From positions 5,025,001 to 5,089,000 of the forward strand of contig NZ_AP018365.1 of the NCBI RefSeq assembly GCF_016756395.1: a stretch of DNA of 64,000 nucleotides, in the 5' to 3' direction. Origin of the DNA: Streptomyces sp. SN-593 (GTDB lineage Bacteria > Actinomycetota > Actinomycetes > Streptomycetales > Streptomycetaceae). The translations under genes and the position numbers were made by a program. This document shows positions 42,970 through 51,908 of this stretch, in pieces; the first letter of the stretch is position 1; every line of letters begins with the position of its first letter. Below the pieces are notes generated by a model. The model had not been told where the DNA came from, searched no databases, and worked only from the letters and a program-made list of their open reading frames with translations.

Positions 42970-43737
42970 GTGGCGGACGGCACCTACCTGCTGGCCGGCA
43001 GCGCGGACACGGTGACGTCCGGCGCGCTCGTGGCGGCCATCCCGGTCGCGATGCTCGCCGGGCTGGTCTCCTTCGCCTCGCCGTGCGTCCTGCCGCTCGT
43101 GCCCGGCTACCTCTCCTACGTGACCGGGGTCACCGGCAGCGACCTCGCCGACGCCCGGCGCGGGCGGATGCTCGCCGGGTCGCTGCTGTTCGTGCTCGGC
43201 TTCAGCGCGGTGTTCGTCTCCGGCGGCGCCCTGTTCGGCAACTTCGGCGCCGAGCTCTTCGCGCACCGGCAGGTGCTGGTGCGCGTCTTCGGGTCGCTCA
43301 CCATCGTGCTCGGGCTCGCCTTCATGGGGCTGATCGGCGGCATCACCCAGCGCGAGTTCCGCTTCCACTACCGGCCCGGGGTCGGGCTGGCCGGGGCGCC
43401 GCTGATCGGCGCCATGTTCGGGCTCGGCTGGACGCCCTGCGTCGGGCCGACGCTCGGCGCGGTGCAGTCGCTGGCCTTCAGCAACGCCAGCGCGGGGCGC
43501 GGCGCGCTGCTGATGGCGTTCTACTGCCTCGGGCTCGGGGTGCCCTTCGTGGTGGCCGCGGTGGCCTTCCGCCGTACGCTGGGCGCCTTCGGGTGGGTCA
43601 AGCGGCACTACGCGTGGGTCATGCGGATCGGCGGTGGCATGCTCGTGGCCGTCGGGGTGCTGCTCGTCACCGGCGTGTGGGACCACATCACCTACCAGAT
43701 GCAGATCTGGTCCACCGGCTTCACCCCAGGGGTCTGA
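42970..43737 (+). CDS. ccdA: cytochrome c biogenesis protein CcdA
   Basis: A 255-aa membrane protein with about six transmembrane helices that carries electrons from cytoplasmic thioredoxin to ResA. Redox cysteines are in LVSFASPCVLPLVPGYLSY and FGLGWTPCVGPTLGAVQ, the two CcdA/DsbD-beta signatures. GTG start, 1 bp after resA; 3 bp separate it from resB. Confidence 0.94.
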   Translation: MADGTYLLAGSADTVTSGALVAAIPVAMLAGLVSFASPCVLPLVPGYLSYVTGVTGSDLADARRGRMLAGSLLFVLGFSAVFVSGGALFGNFGAELFAHRQVLVRVFGSLTIVLGLAFMGLIGGITQREFRFHYRPGVGLAGAPLIGAMFGLGWTPCVGPTLGAVQSLAFSNASAGRGALLMAFYCLGLGVPFVVAAVAFRRTLGAFGWVKRHYAWVMRIGGGMLVAVGVLLVTGVWDHITYQMQIWSTGFTPGV

Positions 43738-43740
43738 ACC

Positions 43741-45681
43741 GTGAGCATCACGCACAAGCCAAGCGACGGCCGCGTCCCCGGCCAGGGTTCCGGGCCGGAC
43801 GCCGGCGCCGGGACCCGGCCGGAGGGGCCCGGGGGCGAGGACGGCATCGGCGCCGCGGGCGCGCAACTGTCCACCCAGCCGGCGGACACCCTGGCCAGCG
43901 GCCCGTCGCTGGGCCCGCTCGGCTGGCTGCGCTGGATGTGGCGGCAGCTCACGTCGATGCGGATCGCGCTGATCCTGCTCTTCCTGCTGTCGCTGGCCGC
44001 GATCCCCGGCTCGCTGATCCCGCAGCGCAGCGACGAGCTGAAGGTCACCGCGTTCAAGAAGGCGCACCCGGACATCAGCCCGCTGTACTCCCGGCTCGAC
44101 CTCTTCCACGTCTACGGCTCGCCGTGGTTCTCGGCGATCTACATCCTGCTGTTCGTCTCGCTGGCCGGCTGCATCGTGCCGCGGAGCTGGCAGTTCGTCG
44201 GCCAGCTCCGGGCGAAGCCGCCCGGCGCGCCGCGCCGGCTGGACCGGCTGCCGGCGTACAGCACCTGGCGGACCGACGCGAGCCCGGAGCAGGTCGCGCA
44301 GGCCGCCCGCAAGGCGCTGCGCGGACGGCGGTTCCGGGTGGACGTCACCGGCACCTCGGTGGCCGCCGAGAAGGGCTACCTGCGGGAGGCCGGCAACCTG
44401 CTCTTCCACGTGGCCCTGTTCGGCCTGCTGATCGGCTTCGCCTGGACCTCGCTGAACGCGGCGTCCGGCGGCAAGCTGGTGGTCGAGGGCCAGGACGGCT
44501 TCGTCAACAACCTCACGCAGTACGACGACTTCTCCGGCGGCACGCTCTACGGCGCCGACGACCTCAAGCCGTTCGGCTTCTCGCTGGACAGCTTCGAGGA
44601 CCAGTACGCCACCAGCGGGCCGGAGCGCGGCACCGCGCTGAAGTTCCAGGCGGACATCCACTACTGGAGCGGCACCAGCAGCGCGCACCCGACCAAGGGC
44701 ACGATCTCCACCAACCACCCGCTGAGCATCGGCGGGGAGAAGGTGTACCTGATCTCGCACGGCTACGCGCCCGTGGTGACCGTCAAGGACGCCCAGGGCA
44801 ACGTCGCCTACCAGGGCCCGGTGCCCTTCCTGCCGCAGGACGCCAACCTCACCTCGACCGGGGTGATCAAGGTCCCCGACGCCATGGGCAAGAACGGCAA
44901 GCCCGACCAGCTCGCGTTCGAGGGCTTCTTCACCCCGACCGGCGACACCGCGCAGGGCCCGGTGTCGCTCTTCCCCGCCGAGCTCCAGCCGATCCTGTGG
45001 CTCAACGCGTACCACGGCGACCTCGGCCTGGACTCCGGCATCGCGCAGAACGTGTACCAGCTCGACACCACCCACATGAAGCAGTACAAGCTCAACACCA
45101 AGACCGGGGTCAACGGTGTCGCGCTCGGCGTGGGCGACTCCATGACGCTGCCCGGCGGTGCCGGCAGCCTGGAGTTCGACGGGGTCAAGCGCTGGGCCAG
45201 CTTCACCATCTCCCACCAGTCCGGCAACGAACTGGCCCTGGTCAGCGGCATCATCGCGATCCTCGGCCTGATGGGGTCGCTGTTCATCCAGCGGCGCCGG
45301 ATCTGGGTGCGCGCGGTGCCGTCGGACCAGGGCACGCTGGTGGAGACGGGCGGCCTCGGCCGCAGCGAGTCGGCCCGGATCGCCGACGAGCTGGGCCACC
45401 TCGTGGACCAGCTCCAACCCGACGCCCCGGTCAGGGCCGCCCCGGCGCACGCCTCGCAGCCCGACGCCGGCTCCGGCGCGGCCGACGACGACGCCGGACC
45501 CGGGTCCGGCGCGACGCCCGACGCCGAGGCCACGCCCGAGGCCGGCGCGACGCCCGGCCCCGCGGCCCCCGCACCCGATCCCGCCGACGAGGCCGAACCC
45601 GCGACCGTACCCGGGTCCGGCGCCTCGAACGCCCCCGACGAACCGCCAACCCCGCCCCACGACGAAGGAGCCCGCGCGTGA
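43741..45681 (+). CDS. resB: cytochrome c biogenesis protein ResB
   Basis: A 646-aa System II haem-ligation component. After a disordered N-terminus of about 60 residues there are transmembrane helices (MRIALILLFLLSLAAIPGSL; WFSAIYILLFVSLAGCIVP; LLFHVALFGLLIGFAW), a large outer domain, and a last helix (ALVSGIIAILGLMGSLFIQ). The cytoplasmic C-terminus of about 120 residues is rich in Ala, Pro, Asp and Glu and has no obvious fold. Its stop overlaps the ccsB start (GTGA). It works with CcsB to move and attach haem. Confidence 0.93.
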   Translation: MSITHKPSDGRVPGQGSGPDAGAGTRPEGPGGEDGIGAAGAQLSTQPADTLASGPSLGPLGWLRWMWRQLTSMRIALILLFLLSLAAIPGSLIPQRSDELKVTAFKKAHPDISPLYSRLDLFHVYGSPWFSAIYILLFVSLAGCIVPRSWQFVGQLRAKPPGAPRRLDRLPAYSTWRTDASPEQVAQAARKALRGRRFRVDVTGTSVAAEKGYLREAGNLLFHVALFGLLIGFAWTSLNAASGGKLVVEGQDGFVNNLTQYDDFSGGTLYGADDLKPFGFSLDSFEDQYATSGPERGTALKFQADIHYWSGTSSAHPTKGTISTNHPLSIGGEKVYLISHGYAPVVTVKDAQGNVAYQGPVPFLPQDANLTSTGVIKVPDAMGKNGKPDQLAFEGFFTPTGDTAQGPVSLFPAELQPILWLNAYHGDLGLDSGIAQNVYQLDTTHMKQYKLNTKTGVNGVALGVGDSMTLPGGAGSLEFDGVKRWASFTISHQSGNELALVSGIIAILGLMGSLFIQRRRIWVRAVPSDQGTLVETGGLGRSESARIADELGHLVDQLQPDAPVRAAPAHASQPDAGSGAADDDAGPGSGATPDAEATPEAGATPGPAAPAPDPADEAEPATVPGSGASNAPDEPPTPPHDEGARA

Positions 45682-46757
45682 ACCTCGCGTCCGCGGTCAA
45701 CGAGAACTTCGCGAACTACAGCAACTACCTGATCCGCTCGGCGATGTTCGTCTACGCGCTCGCCTTCCTCGCGCACCTCGCCGAGTGGGTCTTCGGCGGC
45801 CGCAGCAAGATCGCCGTGCAGTCGGCCGCGCTCACCACCACGGGCCCGGCGGCCGCCGCCCCCGCGGTGGCGGTGCGCTCCGCGGGGGGCACCACCACCC
45901 TGGAGCGGCCCAAGGTGATCACGCGCGCCTCCGCCAGCGACCGCGACATGGCCGACGGCCCGGGCGCGTCGGGCGGCAACGAGAGGGCCGACCTGTACGG
46001 CAGGATCGCCATCTCCTTCACCGCCCTGGCCTGGCTGCTGCACGTCTGCGGCGTCGCCTTCCGGGCCGCCTCGGTGCAGCGCGCGCCGTGGGGCAACATG
46101 TACGAGTTCTCCACCACGTTCGGCGCGGTGGCGGTCGGCGCGTACCTGCTGCTGCTGGTGCTGAAGAAGAACGTCCGCTGGATCGGGCTGTTCCTGACCA
46201 CCTCGGTGCTGCTCGACCTGGGCCTGGCGCTGTCGGTGCTCTACACCTCCAGCGAGCAGTTGGTGCCCGCGCTGCACTCGTACTGGCTGTGGATCCACGT
46301 GTCGTGCGCGATCATCTCCGGCGCGGTCTTCTACCTCGCGGCGGTCGGCACGCTGCTCTACCTGTTCCGCGACCACTACGAGGTGGCGGTGCTGGCCGGG
46401 CGGGCGCAGAACAACCGGTGGGGCGACATCATGCGCCGGCTGCCGTCCGCGGCGAGCCTGGACAAGTTCGCGTACCGGATGAACGCGCTGGTCTTCCCGC
46501 TGTGGACGTTCACCATCATCGCGGGCGCGATCTGGGCGCAGGCGGCGTGGGGCCACTACTGGGAGTGGGACCCGAAGGAGACCTGGTCGTTCATCACGTG
46601 GGTGGTGTACGCCGGCTACCTGCACGCCCGCGCGACCGCCGGGTGGAAGGGCCGCAAGGCCGCCTACCTGGCGCTGATCGCCTTCGCGTGCTTCCTGTTC
46701 AACTACTACGGCGTGAACATCTTCGTGACCGGCAAGCACTCCTACGCCGGGGTGTGA
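45678..46757 (+). CDS. resC: cytochrome c biogenesis protein CcsB/ResC
   Basis: A 359-aa integral membrane haem-handling protein. The tryptophan-rich WWD motif WGHYWEWDPKETWSFITW is in the last third; conserved histidines lie in flanking helices (WLLHVCGVAF, YWLWIHVSCAII). A Lys/Ala/Thr-rich loop occupies about residues 45-95. GTG 45678 overlaps the resB stop by 4 bp; a much longer frame upstream is out of register with real coding. It forms the haem channel with ResB. Confidence 0.94.
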   Translation: MNLASAVNENFANYSNYLIRSAMFVYALAFLAHLAEWVFGGRSKIAVQSAALTTTGPAAAAPAVAVRSAGGTTTLERPKVITRASASDRDMADGPGASGGNERADLYGRIAISFTALAWLLHVCGVAFRAASVQRAPWGNMYEFSTTFGAVAVGAYLLLLVLKKNVRWIGLFLTTSVLLDLGLALSVLYTSSEQLVPALHSYWLWIHVSCAIISGAVFYLAAVGTLLYLFRDHYEVAVLAGRAQNNRWGDIMRRLPSAASLDKFAYRMNALVFPLWTFTIIAGAIWAQAAWGHYWEWDPKETWSFITWVVYAGYLHARATAGWKGRKAAYLALIAFACFLFNYYGVNIFVTGKHSYAGV

Positions 46758-46785
46758 CCGCCGGGGTGTGACCGCCGGGTGTGAC
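46745..46785. repeat. 14-bp tandem repeat at the end of resC
   Basis: CGCCGGGGTGTGAC occurs at 46745-46758 and 46759-46772, with a third copy lacking one G at 46773-46785. The resC stop codon lies in the first copy, so each copy carries a TGA. Confidence 0.8.
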
Positions 46786-46815
46786 GAAGGTCGCGGCCGA
46801 CCGGGACGGTACGGC

Positions 46816-47217
46816 TCACTCGCCCTCGGGCGAGGGGGGCGTGCCGTCCCCGCGCTTCTGGCGGTTCAACTCGTCCAGCGAGCGCAGGAACTCCGGGTTG
46901 TCGTCCGGCGGGATCCAGCCCTCGCGCGGCGCCTGGAGCACGTCGCCGTCGAGCGGGCGGCGCTCCTGCGGGCCGGTCCGGCGGGAGGCGTCCGGCCCCC
47001 ACCCGGCGCCGAAGCCGCCGCGCGGGCCCGCCACGCGCCGCTTGCCCAGCGCCAGCCAGGCCAGCGGGCCGATCAGGATCTCGCCGAAGAAGAGCACGAT
47101 CAGCAGCCAGACCACCTTGGGCAGTCCGCGCACCTGCCGGTCCGGAGTGCCCAGGCAGTCCACGAAGGCGTATATCCATACCGCGATGACCAGCAGGAAC
47201 GGCATGTAGCGCGTCAT
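46816..47217 (-). CDS. PLD-nuclease N-terminal-domain (PLDNc) membrane protein
   Basis: A 133-aa protein. Two transmembrane helices (PFLLVIAVWIYAFVDCLGTP; VVWLLIVLFFGEILIGPLAW) make up the PLDNc domain, followed by a soluble tail with GWIPPDDNPEFLRSLDELNR. The function is unknown; the domain often accompanies phospholipase-D-like or transporter proteins. The ATG at 47217 is used; the frame continues to 47334. It is convergent with resC and divergent from ubiD. Confidence 0.85.
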   Translation of the reverse strand: MTRYMPFLLVIAVWIYAFVDCLGTPDRQVRGLPKVVWLLIVLFFGEILIGPLAWLALGKRRVAGPRGGFGAGWGPDASRRTGPQERRPLDGDVLQAPREGWIPPDDNPEFLRSLDELNRQKRGDGTPPSPEGE

Positions 47218-47332
47218 TCGAAACCCCGGCCCCCTTGTTGACCAACCCTTGACCCCACCCAGGTTACGACCTGGTCGCCGGCACCCGACGGCCCGGCCGC
47301 GTGCGGGCGGCGCGGGGTGGAAGACTGGCCGC

Positions 47333-48784
47333 ATGGCTTACGACGACCTCCGCTCGCTGCTCAGGGCACTGGAGAAGGACGGCGACCTCAAGCGGATCAC
47401 CGCCGAGGTGGACCCGTACCTCGAGGTCGGGGAGATCACCGACCGGGTCAACAAGGCCGGCGGCCCCGCGCTGCTCTTCGAGAACGTGCGCGGCTCCCTC
47501 GCCCCGCTGGCGATGAACGTGTACGGCACCGACCGGCGGCTGCTGAAGGCCCTGGGCCTGGCGTCGTACGCGGACATCGGGGAGAAGATCGGCGGGCTGC
47601 TCAGGCCGGAGCTGCCGCACGGGTTCGTCGGGGTGCGCGAGGCGTTCGGCAAGCTCGCCGGGATGGTGCACGTCCCGCCGAAGAAGGTGAAGGACGCCCC
47701 CGTCCAGGAGGTCGTGCTCACCGGCGACGACGTGGACCTGGACCGGCTGCCCGCGCTGTTCACCTGGCCGCAGGACGGCGGCTCCTTCTTCAACCTGGGC
47801 CTGACCCACACCAAGGACCCCGTCAGCGGGGTGCGCAACCTCGGCCTGTACCGGCTCCAGCGGCACGACCGGCGCACCATCGGCATGCACTGGCAGATCC
47901 ACAAGGACAGCCGCAACCACTACCAGGTCGCCCAGCGGCGCGGCGAGCGGCTGCCGGTGGCGATCGCCTTCGGCTGCCCGCCCGCGGTGACCTACGCCGC
48001 GACCGCCCCGCTGCCCGGCGACATCGACGAGTACCTGTTCGCCGGGTTCGTGCAGGGCAGGCGGGTCGAGCTGGTCGACTGCAGGACGGTGCCGCTCCAG
48101 GTCCCCGCGCACGCCGAGGTGGTGGTCGAGGGCTGGCTGGAGCCCGGACGGACGCTGCCGGAGGGGCCGTTCGGCGACCACACCGGGTTCTACACCCCGC
48201 AGGAGCCGTTCCCGGCGCTGACCGTCGACTGCGTCACGATGCGGAAGCGGCCGGTGTTCCAGTCGATCGTGGTCGGCCGGCCGCCGACGGAGGACGGCCC
48301 GCTGGGGCGCGCCACCGAGCGGTTCTTCCTGCCGCTGCTGAAGATCATCGTGCCGGACATCGTGGACTACCACCTGCCGGAGGCGGGCGGCTTCCACAAC
48401 TGCGCGATCGTCTCGATCGACAAGAAGTACCCCAAGCACGCGCAGAAGGTGATGCACGCGGTGTGGGGCGCCCACATGATGTCGCTCACCAAGCTCATCG
48501 TGGTGGTGGACGCCGACTGCGACGTGCACGACCTGCACGAGGTCGCCTGGCGGGCGTTCGGAAACACCGACTACGCGAGGGACCTCACGGTGGTGGAGGG
48601 CCCGGTCGACCACCTCGACCACGCGTCGTACCAGCAGTTCTGGGGCGGCAAGGCGGGCATCGACGCGACCCGTAAGCTGCCTGAGGAGGGGTACACGCGG
48701 GAGGGCGGGTGGCCCGAGATGGTGCTCTCCGACCCGCAGACGGCAGAGCTGGTGACCAAGAGGTGGAAGGAGTACGGCCTGTGA
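47333..48784 (+). CDS. mqnL: UbiD-family decarboxylase of menaquinone synthesis
   Basis: A 483-aa prenylated-FMN decarboxylase. N-terminal DDLRSLLRALEKDGDLKRI and the glycine- and acid-rich core (PEGPFGDHTGFYTP with the catalytic Glu region, GRPPTEDGPLGRATERFFLP) match UbiD. In the futalosine pathway it removes a carboxyl group from the prenylated 1,4-dihydroxy-6-naphthoate, with prFMN supplied by the UbiX homologue at 51909. The ubiA start overlaps its stop by 4 bp (GTGA). The symbol follows the MqnL/M/P naming. Confidence 0.93.
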   Translation: MAYDDLRSLLRALEKDGDLKRITAEVDPYLEVGEITDRVNKAGGPALLFENVRGSLAPLAMNVYGTDRRLLKALGLASYADIGEKIGGLLRPELPHGFVGVREAFGKLAGMVHVPPKKVKDAPVQEVVLTGDDVDLDRLPALFTWPQDGGSFFNLGLTHTKDPVSGVRNLGLYRLQRHDRRTIGMHWQIHKDSRNHYQVAQRRGERLPVAIAFGCPPAVTYAATAPLPGDIDEYLFAGFVQGRRVELVDCRTVPLQVPAHAEVVVEGWLEPGRTLPEGPFGDHTGFYTPQEPFPALTVDCVTMRKRPVFQSIVVGRPPTEDGPLGRATERFFLPLLKIIVPDIVDYHLPEAGGFHNCAIVSIDKKYPKHAQKVMHAVWGAHMMSLTKLIVVVDADCDVHDLHEVAWRAFGNTDYARDLTVVEGPVDHLDHASYQQFWGGKAGIDATRKLPEEGYTREGGWPEMVLSDPQTAELVTKRWKEYGL

Positions 48785-49698
48785 GCGCCACGACGCCGGA
48801 CCTGTTCGAGTCGGAGCCGCGGCCCGACGGCAAAGTCCGGGCCTTCCTGCGGCTGGTGATGATCGAGCACTCGGTCTTCGCACTGCCCTTCGCCTACATC
48901 GCCGCGCTGACCGCGATGTTCCGCGAGGACGGCAGCGTGCACTGGGGCGAACTGCTGCTGGTGACGGTGGCCATGGTCGGCCTGCGGACCTTCGCGATGG
49001 CCTGCAACCGGATCATCGACCGGGAGATCGACGCCCGCAACCCGCGCACCGCCGGGCGCGAGCTGGTCACCGGTGCGCTGTCGGTGCGTTCGGCCTGGGC
49101 CGGCGCGCTGGTGGCCGTGGTGGTCTTCCTCGGCGCCGCCGCGCTGCTCAACCCGCTGTGCCTGGCACTGGCGCCGATCGCGGTGGTGCCGATGGTGGTC
49201 TACCCGTACGGCAAGCGGTTCACGAACTTCCCGCACGCGATCCTGGGCCTCGCGCAGGCGATGGGCCCGATCGGCGCGTGGCTGGCGGTGACCGGTTCCT
49301 GGGACTGGCACGCGGTCGTGCTGGGCGTGGCGGTCGGGGTGTGGATCGGCGGGTTCGACCTGATCTTCGGCAGCCAGGACGTGGCCGCGGACCGGGCGCA
49401 CGGCGTGAAGTCGGTGCCGGCCCGGTTCGGCGTCCCGGCGGCGCTGTACGGGGCGCGGGCCTGCCACGTGGTCACCACCGCGCTGCTGGTCTGGTACGGC
49501 GCCACGACCGGCTCGGGCGGCTTCTGGTGGGTCGGCATGGCGATCGTGGCCGGCGCCTTCGTCTACGAGCACTCGATCGTGAAGCCGCACGACCTCAGCC
49601 GGCTCAACCGGGCGTTCTTCACGGTGAACGGCGTGATCGGCATCACGCTGTTCGTCTTCGCGCTGCTCGACCTGATCGCGCGCGGCCTGAGCTGGTAG
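48781..49698 (+). CDS. mqnP: UbiA-type prenyltransferase MqnP
   Basis: A 305-aa membrane prenyltransferase with about eight helices. The two aspartate-rich motifs are CNRIIDREIDARNPRT and DLIFGSQDVAADRAHGVKS, which bind Mg-diphosphate. It attaches the polyprenyl chain to 1,4-dihydroxy-6-naphthoate (futalosine pathway). GTG 48781 overlaps the ubiD stop, so both are one transcription unit, ended by the hairpin at 49732-49760. Confidence 0.93.
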   Translation: MSATTPDLFESEPRPDGKVRAFLRLVMIEHSVFALPFAYIAALTAMFREDGSVHWGELLLVTVAMVGLRTFAMACNRIIDREIDARNPRTAGRELVTGALSVRSAWAGALVAVVVFLGAAALLNPLCLALAPIAVVPMVVYPYGKRFTNFPHAILGLAQAMGPIGAWLAVTGSWDWHAVVLGVAVGVWIGGFDLIFGSQDVAADRAHGVKSVPARFGVPAALYGARACHVVTTALLVWYGATTGSGGFWWVGMAIVAGAFVYEHSIVKPHDLSRLNRAFFTVNGVIGITLFVFALLDLIARGLSW

Positions 49699-49731
49699 CC
49701 CGCACACGCGGCGGCGGCCCTCACGCGGAGG

Positions 49732-49760
49732 CGGCCCCGGCGGATCATCCGCCGGGGCCG
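49732..49760 (+). terminator. terminator after mqnP
   Basis: A 14-bp stem CGGCCCCGGCGGAT / ATCCGCCGGGGCCG with a minimal loop, located between the mqnP stop and the convergent lipoprotein gene. Confidence 0.88.
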
Positions 49761-49785
49761 CCGCCGTCCTGCGCGGGGGCGCCGC

Positions 49786-50901
49786 TCAGAACATCGAGTC
49801 GTCCGAGCTGCCCGAGTCGTCACCCATCATGCCCATGACCGCGCTCACCACGTCCTGCGGGTTGAGCGCCACCGCGCCGCTCGGCGCGGTGATCGGCGCC
49901 GCGCTGCCCTTGAAGGACACGGTCAGCGGCAGCGGGCCGGTGGACTCGCTGTCGAGCTGGTGGATGTCGAAGGTGATCGACGAGACGCTGCCGTCCTTGA
50001 CGGCGACGTCGGCGGTGACCTTCTTCGCCGGCACGCCCTCGGCCCGCTGCATCTCGTCGAGGTCGGACTGCTTCATGCCCGGGATCTGCTTCAGCGCGGG
50101 GGCGACACCGGAGGCGACGTCCTGGGCGAACTGCCGCGCGGGCACGGTGACCGTGATGTGGTCGGCGCCGTCCTTCTTGCCGGCGTCGGCGAAGGTGGCG
50201 TCCTTCGTCAGCGCGGCCTGCAGCCCGGCGACCACCTGGTTCTGCGTCTTCGCGTCCAGCGTCGGGGTGGTGGAGCCGGAGTCGCTGCCGCCGCCCTGGG
50301 CGGCGAGGGCGGTCTTGACGAACGCGCTCCACACCGCCGGGTCGATGCTGACCCACTTGCCGCTGGCCGCCGCGCCCACCGAACCGGGCGTGCTGGACAG
50401 GCTGTCGAGGTACTGGTCGTTGAACTCGGCGATGGAGCCCGCGTCGGACCGGTCCGTGTCGAGCTTCTCCAGGCCCTGCACGTCGGCGCGGAGGTAGACC
50501 TTCTGGCCGACCGCGCGCACCTCGATCAGCTTCTTGCCGCTCGGGCCGTCGGTGGAGAGCAGGAAGCCCGCGGAGGAGTCCTTGGTGGCACCTGCGTCCT
50601 TGCCCAGGCTCTTGCCGAGCAGGGACAGCGACTTCTGCGAGCTGCCGCCGATCGTCACGTGCAGGGACGCGAGCAGGTCGGCGTCGGCCTGGGTGAAGCC
50701 GTCCTCACCCTTCATGGCCGAGTAGATCGAGGCGGAGGTGCCGCTGAAGCCCAGGTCCACGGTGATGGTGTTCTGCTTGCCGAGCTTCTGGAAGGCGTTG
50801 TCCACCTTCCCCTGCGGCGAGGCCGGGTCGTCCGCACCGCACGCTGCGGACCCGGCGGATATGAGGGCCACCACTCCGGCGGCGGCGAGGCCCTTGCGCA
50901 T
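49786..50901 (-). CDS. secreted lipoprotein of unknown function
   Basis: A 371-aa lipoprotein with lipobox ISAGSAACGADD near residue 21. The mature protein has repeated features: DNAFQKLGKQNTITVDLGF at the start, a central LEKLDTDRSDAGSIAEF, and a C-terminal DGSVSSITFDIHQLD. It ends in an acidic Ser-rich tail (SGSSDDSMF). It resembles the LppX/LprG type of elongated lipid-binding lipoprotein in general layout, but I cannot assign it. The ATG is at 50901. Confidence 0.78.
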   Translation of the reverse strand: MRKGLAAAGVVALISAGSAACGADDPASPQGKVDNAFQKLGKQNTITVDLGFSGTSASIYSAMKGEDGFTQADADLLASLHVTIGGSSQKSLSLLGKSLGKDAGATKDSSAGFLLSTDGPSGKKLIEVRAVGQKVYLRADVQGLEKLDTDRSDAGSIAEFNDQYLDSLSSTPGSVGAAASGKWVSIDPAVWSAFVKTALAAQGGGSDSGSTTPTLDAKTQNQVVAGLQAALTKDATFADAGKKDGADHITVTVPARQFAQDVASGVAPALKQIPGMKQSDLDEMQRAEGVPAKKVTADVAVKDGSVSSITFDIHQLDSESTGPLPLTVSFKGSAAPITAPSGAVALNPQDVVSAVMGMMGDDSGSSDDSMF

Positions 50902-51041
50902 GCTGATGATGACGAACTCCTAGGAAGCGGTGGGTAAGCGGACGAGCTGGAGCAGAAGCGTAGCTGTGCGGGCGCTGTGTCTTCACCCGGGTTGTTCCGG
51001 GCGAGTCGGGGGGCGGTTGGCTGCCGGGGTCCGGCAACCGG

Positions 51042-51743
51042 TCACCCGGCGAACGGTGGTCGGCCGGCCCGCACTTCGGGTGGCCGGTCGCGGAAGAGGT
51101 AGGCCGCGGCCACCCCGCCGACCAGGCCGAAGAGGTGGCCCTGCCAGGACACGCCGGTGTGCACCGGCAGCACGCCCCACAGGATGGAGGTGCCGTAGTA
51201 CGCCCCGACGAGCAGGCCCACCACCAGGTCCAGCGCGCGGCCGTCGACGAAGCCGCGCACCAGCAGGTAGCTGAACAGGCCGAAGACCAGGCCGGAGGCG
51301 CCCGCGGTGTTGGTGTGCGCCGGGGAGCAGGCCCACACGCCGAGCCCGTCGACGACCACGACGGCGAACGACACGGCCAGGAAGCGGCCGATGCCGCGCA
51401 GCGCGGCGATGAAGCCGAGCACGAACAGCGGCAGCGTGTTGGACGCCAGGTGCCCGTAGCCGAAGTGGACGAACGCCGACGGCACCACGTCCGCCAACTC
51501 GCCCGCCCGGCGCGGCTGGATGCCCAGGCTGTCCAGCCGGTGGCCGGTGGCCGTGTCGACCACCTCCAGCGCCCACAGCAGCGCGACCCAGGCGGTCATC
51601 AGAGCCGCGGCGGACACGATCCGGTCGCCCGCGGAACCGGCACCCGCCCGGTCGCGGATCCGCAGCGCCCCGAGCCGTGCCCCCGTGCGGCCGGTGTACG
51701 CCGCGATACGTCCGTACGCCACCGGATCCCCCCAATCCACCAC
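51042..51743 (-). CDS. rhomboid-family intramembrane serine protease
   Basis: A 233-aa membrane protein with six or more helices. The active site is visible: FGYGHLASNTLPLFV (conserved His/Asn region of helix 2), AGASGLVFGLFSYL (GxSG nucleophile Ser), and WQGHLFGLVGGVAA (catalytic His of helix 6). Rhomboids cleave membrane proteins within the bilayer; the substrate is unknown. GTG start. It is divergent from the ubiX homologue. Confidence 0.93.
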   Translation of the reverse strand: MVDWGDPVAYGRIAAYTGRTGARLGALRIRDRAGAGSAGDRIVSAAALMTAWVALLWALEVVDTATGHRLDSLGIQPRRAGELADVVPSAFVHFGYGHLASNTLPLFVLGFIAALRGIGRFLAVSFAVVVVDGLGVWACSPAHTNTAGASGLVFGLFSYLLVRGFVDGRALDLVVGLLVGAYYGTSILWGVLPVHTGVSWQGHLFGLVGGVAAAYLFRDRPPEVRAGRPPFAG

Positions 51744-51908
51744 GCCCCCAGGTGGTTTCTGTGCACTCCAGTGTGCACGACGCCACCGACACCGTCAGCG
51801 GTTCCCCCCGGGCGCCGGCCGAACGGCCGGAAGCGGTCGTTCCGACCGGAATGCGGGCGAACCCGCCCGGGTCGGCGGCCTGCCCAGGTCGCGGCTACGC
51901 TCGACGGC

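Noticed and set aside
42924..45660. Very long minus-strand frame (over 900 codons) opposite the ccdA-resB genes.
   Set aside because: It is the antisense shadow of well-supported genes and contains His/Arg/Gly-rich noise without domains.
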